Part shown: positions 10,854 through 21,100 of the stretch, piece by piece | How the letters are laid out: the number at the start of each line of letters is the position of its first letter | How positions within the stretch are numbered: the stretch's first letter is position 1 | From: Priapulus caudatus | Lineage: Eukaryota; Priapulida; Priapulimorpha; Priapulimorphida; Priapulidae | DNA: 25,000 nucleotides | Assembly: GCF_000485595.1 (NCBI RefSeq) | Contig: NW_014577661.1 | Span: 121,871 to 146,870 of the forward strand | Direction of reading: 5' to 3' | Notes under the pieces: generated by a model | Told to the model about the DNA's origin: nothing | The model's input: only the letters and a program-made list of their open reading frames with translations | Databases searched by the model: none | Translations under genes and position numbers: made by a program

Positions 10854-11110
10854 AAATTCCACCACAATAAAAGTTTGCCAGCGCGGGAATCGATCGCAAG
10901 AATTGCCGTTCGACCAGGACATGCGCGCCGCGTGTATTTTACCGTACCACGCATGTACTGAAGACAGTACACAAGTTAACATGACAATGCACAGTTAACC
11001 TGTCACTAACTGTACACCGACTCGGCTATCTTATATATACAAAACCCCAAAATACCGTCTATGGTGTGTGGCGATTTACGCATTAATTAGTCATACGGTA
11101 AAAATACACG

Positions 11111-11197
11111 CCCCCCGACCCCCCTAGTTTCCCCCCTCCCCGCTAGTTTTCCCCTCCCCTCCCCCTCCCCTCCCCCCTACCCTCCCCTCCCCCCCTG
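11111..11197 (+). promoter_or_regulatory. Long C/T tract 130-220 bases upstream of the JAK start
   Basis: Almost pure C with scattered T (CCCCTCCCC units), so the - strand is a G-run with quadruplex-forming potential. Its position just upstream of the first recognised JAK exon is compatible with a promoter pyrimidine tract. It may equally be an unselected simple repeat. A TATATATA-like stretch lies further up at about 11033-11039. No transcription start can be fixed. Confidence 0.3.
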
Positions 11198-11328
11198 TTT
11201 TGAATTTCATCCTGGGGAGAACCCTGGATGGGAGTGGCATCTCCAGTATATGCGTCCATATCATCCATTCCAATAATCCATCTCCTATCCTTCAGCATAC
11301 GTTTACTTCGATTTTATCAGTTTAGGCC

Positions 11329-11512
11329 ATGCTGTTGGCTAAAAGAAAAGCTGACGTCGACGAGGAAGAAGATGAGGTGAAGTTAGAAGGTTGTCGGCGA
11401 GTTTGCCCCCATCAACAGCATATATACTCCGCAACGATGGCATCTACAGTGGCATCACACGTTCAATTAGCCTCTGTGTACCTTCCTGGAACAGGACCAT
11501 ATACTTTCCCAG
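11329..11512 (+). CDS. JAK: JAK exon 1: N-terminus and first FERM strand
   Basis: Starts at ATG 11329 with G at -3 and an in-frame TAG at 11323-11325. Residues 1-36 are charged (KADVDEEEDEVKLEG) and do not resemble JAK. Residues from about 37 (MASTVASHVQLASVYLPG) resemble the first F1 beta-strand. An in-frame ATG at 11437 (ACGATGG, strong context) is therefore an alternative start at residue 37. A possible acceptor precedes each ATG, so an upstream non-coding exon is possible. Ends CCAG/GTAATA in phase 1, giving GAG with exon 2. Confidence 0.75.
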
Positions 11513-12123
11513 GTAATATACAAAGTAAACGAATATAGGATACATGCGTACAAGTGTATGCATGCATATACCTTGTACATTAGGCAAATAAAAGTTAGGC
11601 ATGCACTGCATTATGTAATATTCCACTTGTAAAAAGACATTTCCATAATATGCGTCTAGCACTGCATGTGGTGGAAACCCAATTAGACATCACAATAATA
11701 CCCCCCCCCCATCACCCAAACACACAAATGCCCCCCACCACCACCACCACACACACACACACACACATGCACACTCCCTCCCCACACACACACACACATG
11801 CACACCTCCCCTCCCCACACACACACACACACACACATGCACACTCCCTCCCCCCCCCTCACACACACAGACATACACGCCCAGCACATTCACGCAATCT
11901 ACTTTTACACCCACATACGCACGTATGCACGCACACTACTGCCTTTGCTTGCACGCCCACGCGCAGACAGACGCGTGCACACGCACGCACGCGCGCACAC
12001 ACGTCGACGCACACACGCACGCATGCACACACACACACATTCTACCCGGGCTCTCTCTCTCCCCACACATGCATTCATACCTCTACTGCAACTGCCAACC
12101 CATTCTCTTCCGCAGAGGAAAGT

Positions 12124-12171
<48 letters not shown>

Positions 12172-15100
12172 CACGGGGAGAATGAGGAGGGCGATGACGA
12201 CGACAACACCGTCACCGTCGATGACATCGTCGTTGGCGTCGCACGGAAGTGCGGCGTTGGTCCCGTGGAGCGCCACCTATTCGGCCTGTGCGTGATGCCT
12301 TCGTCGTCGGCGGCGGTGGCAACAGCAGAGTCTACGATCGCGTGGCTGCACCCGGGCCATCGCGTGACATACGCCGAGGGCGCCCCGCCGCTACGCGTCA
12401 CGTTCAGGTACGTGCGCCGACACCCCACTCGCGTGCACTTCTTGTCACTAGGGGGCGCCGGTGTAGGACCTGGTGTATCTACTGCGCGCGGAACACTGGC
12501 ATCTATACGATCGACGCTGCCGCTACGTCCGTTATTATTAATCGCTATCGCGTTTCAAATGAAAAGGTGTGCGAAACGTGGCCTTTTTTATCTGACTTAC
12601 ATTGACCAATTCGTTAAATTGACATTCAACACATCGATTCTCAATGTACTGCGACAAACTCGTATTGAAAATGATCATTATTTTAACGATAAATATCGAT
12701 GTAGAAAGTCATATTGGTAAAAGTTATATGACTATACTATATACTATACACTCTTATTCCTTGACATCGTCACATGTCATCCTGCATTGACATTCCTACT
12801 TGCACGTAAATTATTTGGTGACTGTTGACCGAGAAACGCGAAAGTTTTGCTGAATCTCCGACGTAATTTCTGCATGTCTTTCCCCCGCGTAGGTTCTGTT
12901 ACATGGTGCCCGACCTGAAATTTCTAACATAATTTCTGCATGTCTTTCCCTCGCGTAGGTTCTGTTACATGGTGCCCGACCTGAAATTTCTAACGTAATT
13001 TCTGCATGTCTTTCCCCCGCATAGGTTCTATTACATGGTGCCCGACCTGAAATTTTTAACGTAATTTCTGCATGTCTTTCCCCTCGCGTAGGTTCTGTTA
13101 CATGGTGCCCGACCTCAACCACCAGTTCTCGTTTGACGATGGTCACGGTGACAAGGTGCTGCGACTAAGCCGCAGCACGATCCGCTACTTGTTCCATCAG
13201 TGCAAGCACGACCTGACGACGGGCAAGATACCCGCAGGTACTCACGACCCCGATCCGGATTCGGATTAGGATCTGGATCTGGTTTGGGATTTTGATCTTG
13301 TTCTGGGCGTGAATCTGGAAAGAAATTTTGGATTCGAACCTGGGTCTAGATTTGAAACTAGATCTGGTTCTGCATCTGGATTCGGATCTGGACCTGGATT
13401 TTGATCTGGGTGTGGATCTGGTTTTGGATCTGGGCCTGGGTTTTGATCTGGGTTTGGATCTAGTTTTGCATCTGGACCTGGATTTTTATTTAGTTGTGGT
13501 TCTGGATCTGCATCTGGTTAATACAGTGCAGCGCCGTGACAGTTTAATGCACCAGAGGTATCTGTACGGGTTACCTCACCCTCTCTGGATACAGATTCCG
13601 CCAAACCGAATGACGCTGAAGGTGGTCATAGGCTCATAGCCAGAGTGATTCAGGTCGTCAGTGGTTCTTTTATGTCCCCATTACAAACGGGTCCTTCTTT
13701 TTACGTGGATATCCAAGCCACGAGGGATAGACGGTCCCCAATGTTGAGAGTCAGATGTTTACGCCTTAAGGATACCGTCAGGGTTACGGACAGGTACCTC
13801 TGTAAAAGGCATTGCAACATATAACTGCTCATAAAATTCAATCAAACTAATATCTATTCGATAAGAGAAATGTCTCTCTACACTCTCGATAAAAAAAAAC
13901 AAAAAAAACATTCAGCTTACCGGGGTGGCACGCTGATAGCGCGCTCATGACGTCACTATTTAAAGGGCGTTCTGGGGTTTCCAATACCCAGGTAAGCTTA
14001 TGCGGTGAATTTGAACTGTTTGGGAGGCTACATATATAATATCAGCAGTAGATAATAGGGAAGGAGTGTGACTTCAATAAACAAGGGAAATTCGTCATTT
14101 ACTAGCCTTAGAATACCTACGATTTACTATGCGAACTCAACCAACTTGAGCTCAAATCGTACACAGTACATTCGCCTAGCATCGTGCGAAATCGTTTCCT
14201 CGTAAACACCCGCAATCCGGAGATACAGACTAAAATGTACGACACGATTCTCCATTCTGTTGCCAGCAAACCGAATGTATAACCTGCCTAACTTGAAACA
14301 ATAGGCAGCTACTAACGACTCTTGCGCACTCTTGTGCCCTCGGCGATGCGGTGTGGCTCGCTGGGAGATTGGACATCGACGCAACACTCGGCGAGCCAAT
14401 CTTTGACCTAGTAACCAAGTAATCAGTGACCTGGTTCGCTTGTATCTTCTTGTTGACAGTGCTTCATCTCAAGGATGCTGTGAAAAAGTGCTTGGGTTTC
14501 GCTCTGGTCGACATGCTGAGGATCATGCGACAGGAGAAGATCGAGGGCGTCCGGCAGTTAGAGCGCAAGCACAGGTAACCGGTGGTGGAGGCAGGTGGTG
14601 TTGGTGTGTGGTGTGAAAAAAAAACACAAAATGCCTGTAGTGCCATGATAACGTGTGTCGGTGCGTGAGTGTAAGTGTCGAGTGACGGTCGAAACGATAA
14701 TTGGCAATCGAAACGCGAGTAGATGACTTATGTACCGTGAACGATTCTTTGTCATACGGATTACTGTTTGCGCTGATCGGTGAATGATCACGTTTAACTG
14801 CCAAAACCATTTTCCAACGTGCATGGGCTTTTTTCCATCGTAGTTTTAAGGACATGCTACCGGACGGAGCGCTGTCCTCCTTCAACTTGCTGGAGCGGTA
14901 TTACTATGCCCCGAAGAGATTTAGGAAGCAGCTGACCATCTACAATAATATCTACAAACGTCATGATGAGTTCTTCTGCATGGAACTCTACATTTCGCAG
15001 GTGTGAGTTGAAGATGATGAGGAGAATGAGGACGAGGATTAGAAATATATGAGTACAGCAGAGCACGTTTAAAGTAGGAATTCTCTGTGACTCTGCTGAA

Positions 15101-18100
15101 AGTGTTTAGATGCTTTGTGCGTATGTTGTGTACACCTACGGAGAACTTATCCATGGTGTTAAGCTGGCTACTTGTGATCTGACTTCACTCTACTACGAGA
15201 GCAAAGCCAAAAAGTTGTAATTAGCGACGGCAGAAAACACATCATCTTTCTATCTATCAATAACAGATTAAATCCTATCATCCATCATCAATCGTTGTTA
15301 TCGGTTGTTAACGTTATCGATTATCTCTGATCGTCTGACCTATTTTCTATCCGTCTGTTCACTCGCCCTGCGTCATCCATCTTACTACGCGACGCGGTTG
15401 TTATCACAGCTCCTAGGCACCTGCAAGGAGGTGGAGTACATGCAACAGCGATTCCCCGTCCGAGTCTCAAGGTCGGAGACGACGGTCGAGGGAGAAGTGA
15501 GGACCATAATGCAGCAGGCCGAGATAAAGATAAGTCCGTTTCACGCCGAGCAGCCCGGCGTGCGACTGAAGCTGTCCGAGAGAAAGGCGAGTAACCTTTG
15601 GACGACCTTCGCAGTGTGACGAATCCATGTAATGAACGAGCTAGCAACGGTTTCGGCAACTAGCTAGTCTCGCTGTTTTTGTCGAGATGAATAAGGATCG
15701 CCGATGCCTGCCATCAGATGGCAGTAGGTCGACCAGTCGTCGAAGCGTTTGCTAACACACTAATGATGCGGGTTTATCACGAAATAAAATTACTATTGAC
15801 CCTCGTAAAGTTTGCATTGAGAATATTCGCAGTCTGTGATTACGCGTGCACATATTTTTTAATATAAAAATGACGTTCATACAAACCTGCCGTAATTGGC
15901 CATCGAGATAACAAGGGCAATCTATGATAAATTGTAGCGGCGATAGAACCTAGATTTAAGGGTTTTAATATTTTCATCACAAAGCCTAAGTAGGCAAATT
16001 ACTAGAAAATATGATGCGTGAAACCTGGATTGTATGGGGGTTAGTTGTGGCTGTTTTCTTTATTGGATACAAAATGTGCTTCATCTATATTTTCAGGAAT
16101 GGGATCACGTTTGTACGATTGAGGAGCTGATTTCACTTGCATTCCACAAGGGGGCGCCAGTAGTTGTACAGTTGGACGATGCTCAGGAGTCCCCGCCGCC
16201 TTTGCCCCCTAGACCAATTTCCCTGCGTTCTCCACTGCCTCTCACTTCACCCTCATTGACCTTGACGAACAGTAAGCATTGTCTGTATTATTTGCATTGT
16301 GATTATATGAGAAACCTACAACTTTATTTGACAAATGACATATTTCGCCTGGATTGATTAACCAATAATCAGCATTGGAATAGTTGTGCTCTAAAAATGC
16401 TGCAAAATCGACTATGTGGCTGGTGGGCGTGATCGCGAACACGTATAAACTGAGCTTTTAAGACCTAGCGATAATACCTTTAATATTCTAATTGACATAA
16501 CTATAACATCAAACTCAAGCTAATTGACAGACTGTTGTTTTACCATCAACACAGCAAGGTTCTACTGATAACATGTATTTTACAAACGGTTAGAGTGTAA
16601 ACTATGATGCTATGACTAATCCCGTTTAAGTTTTACACAAATAACAGCAATTCCAATAATGAGCTTAAATATAAAACTTACAAACATTGGACTTATTAAC
16701 TGTGTACACCACTAAAGCACTGTGAGAACTCACAGCACTTACAGACTATCTAAAGGGCTGGCATGTTAAAATGAATTACAAATCTATTTTCTATCTTTAA
16801 CAAAATCCGTAGAGGCGTGGTTGTTTCGCTCAATCAGAATCGGTCGATTGCATAGTCTCATCCTCTGCGTTCTTGTGTTTGGCAGACGAACTGACGCACG
16901 AAACAAACGACGACGCTGACTTCGATCACTACAGGCGGATGGGTGCGCCACCGGCTGCCGCGCTCGCCAACGAGTTTGTCTTTGAGCACGAAACAAGCGA
17001 GCAGACATCGCGCGGTGGCCAGATAGACGACGCCGTGCTGCTGCCCCCTGGTGGCAGCACGTCGATCGTCGACATGACGGGCTCACTCGCAACGACCACG
17101 GCGACGTCGCTCACCGACCTTGAGCCGTCGTCGCCAGAGGGCGCCTCTGGGAGCAACGAATCGTGCGAGGACCCGTCGAGCGACACGGCGCCAGGAACGG
17201 ACGAGCAGCCGGAGAACTCCGATTCCGGGAATGCGACGGAGCGGGAGCCGCCAGCAGGGGCCGCCACCATCGTGAAACGAACGTGTCGCGTCGACATCAT
17301 GCGGAAGAATGGTCCGCCAGAGGTGAGAGGTCACTGCCGGGCGGCAGTGTCGCTATGGATGCGGGTGGAGGGCCATTCAATCGCAGAAAAAAGGCAGAAA
17401 ACTTGAAATCGAGAATCTACTGAACGCGCGATGTGTGGTTTTTATTAACGTGGTATTCCGGTTCGGAAAAGAAACCTAAATGAGTTGCTCTTATGTTTGA
17501 GATTTCTCAAGTTACAATCACGGGCTGCTGTGGTTTTTGTTGTCATGTTCATGTTGTTTGTGTGTCGAAATTCGCAAGCGGCTTATGAGCAGAGAACATT
17601 AGCTGAGCATGTACCGTATATACTCGCGTAATAACCGCAAATTTGGCCTCAGATTTCAACACTGTATTTGCTCTGCGGTTTATAAGTGCGCCATACCGTG
17701 AGGGGAAATATACTAGGCGCAATACTTGGTTACCCGATTCAAATTGAGGTGCGGCTTATAGGCGCCCGCGGTTATTACGCGATCATATACTGTACATGTG
17801 AAATAGCATTGATGGTACAACTGTGAGTGGTTGCAAGGCGTTTGATGGCAGAATAAATACTACTACTATTACTACAACTAATAATAATAATAATAATAAT
17901 AACAATAGCTATAATAACGAAGTTGTTTTATTTTTATTATTATTAATAATAATAATAAACGAATTTGTTATTATACATATAATAATAATAATAATAACAG
18001 TGATTATTTTTACAATAATTATTATAGTAGCGAAATTGTTATAGTATTATTAGTAGTACTGTTATTATTATTTATATGTATAATGCTTGTTTTCGGTGTG

Positions 18101-21100
18101 AACCGTATTTTCGCTCCAGTTTCTGGAGTTTGAGTCGGAGAGCATGGCTGAAGCATTTGTCATGCTACTCGACGGTTACTACCGGCTGACAGAGAAGTTC
18201 CACTTCAACCTGTGCACGGCCTTCGTGTCACCCTCACTGGAGGAGTTGAAACGCAACAAGTGCCATGGGGCAGTCAGGTACTGTATACGCTGTATATTTC
18301 ACGGCGGTTTAATTTTCGAGAATTTTGCGAACGCGTCCCCGACCACGAAAATAACAACACGCGAATAATTCATAATTCACTGACTGCGAAATTAACCACT
18401 CGCGAAATTGTCTGTCAAGTTCGCGAAAATATCTGTACGCGAAAAATATGGCGTATAAAGTACTCTTGCGGAAACCCCCCGCGGAATAATTATGGGAAGC
18501 GTCCTGTTTGTGGGAATTTTTCGTGGCCCAAACGTGGACACTGCTGCTTAAAATGTGTATGTCCTGGGGGCCGTTGTCAGAAACATCGTAAAGTTAATGC
18601 TAATGTTAATGCTAAGATAGCACTTACGACTAATGTTAATGCTACGAGAATTGTCAATGGGCCTATGGTACGTGATTTCTGCTGTTCCACCCTTTGGACT
18701 CGTTGGTCATGGACCACGTGTTGGTCTTGATGCCAGTGATTTAAAGCCCAGTACTTCAGTATGTGGTTCCCAATGTGTCTTCACCCAATTTCCCACACCC
18801 AATGCCACAGCCTGGAATCCATGGACCTACTTCAATTTACATTATTTCCCAAAAGGCTCATACGAATGTGCCAAACTCTTAGAAATCCTCCTCAGAGAGG
18901 ACTCGTGGATAATGTAGTATCAGTTTGTCCAGCAGGATAGAGTTTCAAAAGTGTAGGAATATTACGTGTTACCGAAAAAAAAGAAGTGATGCTACCGATT
19001 ATTGTTTTACTGTATAAGCCGTATTTTTTGCGTACATATATTTTCGCGAATTCAGACTTGATCGACAATTTCGAGAGTGGTTAATTTCGCATTCCGTGAA
19101 TTATGTATTATTCGGTATGCATTATTTGAGTGTTGTTATTTTCGCGGTCGGGGACGCATTCGCGAAAATTAAACCACCGCGAAACATACAGCTTATACAG
19201 TAACTTGAGATTTTCCTTTTTAGCTCATCTGACGTAGTCGGATGCAGCTTGTAGAATCGCATGATCGTCCGTCCGTCCGTCCGTGCGTGCGTCAACAGTT
19301 GGGCACAAATCTTAACCGCTCGACGTATGGTCACGATATTCGGCACATCGGGGGGATCGTCAAAACGAGTTGGGATGTCGAAGCTGGGGGTCAAATGTCA
19401 AAGGTCAAGAGGTGTATAAAGAAGGGGGAACATTCACTCCTTAACTTAAGTAATAGGGAGGAAATGCAGAATGCGGCACAAATCTAAACGGCTCGACTAA
19501 GGCTCGTGATAGTTGGTGTATACATCATGGTAGGAAAAGCCATCACTGTGCCGAAATTGGAGGTCACAGCGTCAAAGGTCAATGGGGCACAGGGCAGATT
19601 TCAGACATTTTCTGAGGACATGGTCTGACGGAGCGATTGAAAAACATTTTTGTTTCAGCGGTGACCTAGCATTTTTATGGCTTTATTGAAAGGACCATGA
19701 AATGTACTTTCCGCTGACATGCGAAGAGTAAATACGGATAAACCTTTTGACCCTCAAGAGGAGGGCGTTGAAACATGGATTTGTTTCTCTCAACTGCATT
19801 GGCGAGTACCTGTGGGTGTGGAAAGCTCCCATTTTACAGTGAAATCCACACATAACTCTTACTTGAACAATGCTTACTTAGGAGATAATGACATGACTTA
19901 TATATAAGATTCTGTAGTGGACATTATGAATAGTTGGAATACAGTCACTAGCACTTAAATAATTACCCAGGAGTGAGGCTGCGGATTTCCCAGACTTAAT
20001 TTTCTCATCAAATTTTGGCACCAATATAGACGCAAGTGTGTACGTTCTTGAGCTTATTCGGTCCACTAATCACTGGCCCTACCTTGTACTGAAATTGGTT
20101 TAGAGATATTTGCTATCGTATTGCTGTAAATTGTAATCTTGCACGAGCTGCTCTGCCTCTGGTTGTATCAACCATTGAGCTAATTTTAACGAGCCAGATG
20201 TGCCTCGCAAGGGTTTAATGTACCTTATTACCTGACACCATAGAACGCACGTTATGTATAGTAATAATATGGTAATTATTCGCTTGTGCTTTTTGCAATT
20301 TGTCGTCACAATGACACCTGCCATTGCTGCAATGCTTTTGCTGACCGATGCAACGATGCCTTTGATAGCGGCCCGCCATCTATCGGAATTTTATTACACT
20401 AGTTTGAAGTGTTGTTTTTTTGGTTAGAAATGAACGTATATATAGGACGTCTTGCTATGCACAAATGAATTTATCAGCAGAACACCAGACACCTAGATGA
20501 GCCCTGTCGCTCTGCGGCACTTGTTTCGTTACATCCACCACACTCGATCGTTGGTTTGCTGCGAATCTAAGACTTTGCGCTGCAATCTTGTTTGCAGCAA
20601 AGGAGTTTGCATCGGGAAGCTGAAGGAGCGAGCGCAGTGGAAGGAGGGATGCTACTTGGTGCGCGAGAGCAGCACGCAGTACGATCAGGTGTGCCTCGAT
20701 GTGTGTGTGCAGGACCAGGCACGGCCGACAAGCTTCACACTCCAGGTATTACTAGCTGTTACACACTCTAGTGACTCCAGTATTTACTGTTACACACCAG
20801 CAGGTATTGTTGTTACACACCTGCAGGTATTGCTTGTTACACACTGGCAGTATTGCTGTACACACTGAGTATTCGCTGTACACACTGCATGGTGATTACG
20901 GTTACACACTGCAGGTATTGCTGTTACACACTTGCAGGTATTACTGTTACACACTGCAGGTATTACTGTTACACACTGCAGGTATTACTGTTACACACTT
21001 GCAGGTATACTGTTACACACTGCAGGTATTACTGTTACACACTGCAGGTATTACTGTTACACACTGCAGTATTACTGTTACACACTGCAGGTATTGCTGT

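Noticed and set aside
11650-12720. 356-codon open frame spanning intron 1, exon 2 and intron 2
   Set aside because: Only 12116-12407 is JAK-like. The left part translates CA microsatellite (His-Thr) and the right part passes a good donor at 12408. Phases and homology support splicing.
12811-13146. Minus-strand 111-codon frame with a 22-residue repeat
   Set aside because: It is the reverse reading of the four 66-bp acceptor repeats; the + strand explanation is complete.
13325-13350. tRNA B-box-like GGTTCGAATCC on the - strand
   Set aside because: It lies inside the hexamer array, the neighbouring bases do not form a T-stem or acceptor stem, and no A box or cloverleaf is seen.
14127-14418. 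Minus-strand 90-codon frame in intron 3
   Set aside because: No recognisable domain, no splice partners or neighbours; an intronic gene cannot be excluded but is not supported.
15110-15223. Possible extra JAK exon in intron 5 (open stretch with YTYGELIHGVKLATCDL)
   Set aside because: Plausible acceptor, but the only donor gives 107 bases and breaks the phase. Exon 5 to exon 6 joins cleanly and matches JAK without it.
16929-17334. Minus-strand frames of 83-123 codons opposite exon 8
   Set aside because: Shadows of the GC-rich exon 8 coding strand, whose frame is fixed by JAK homology at its end.
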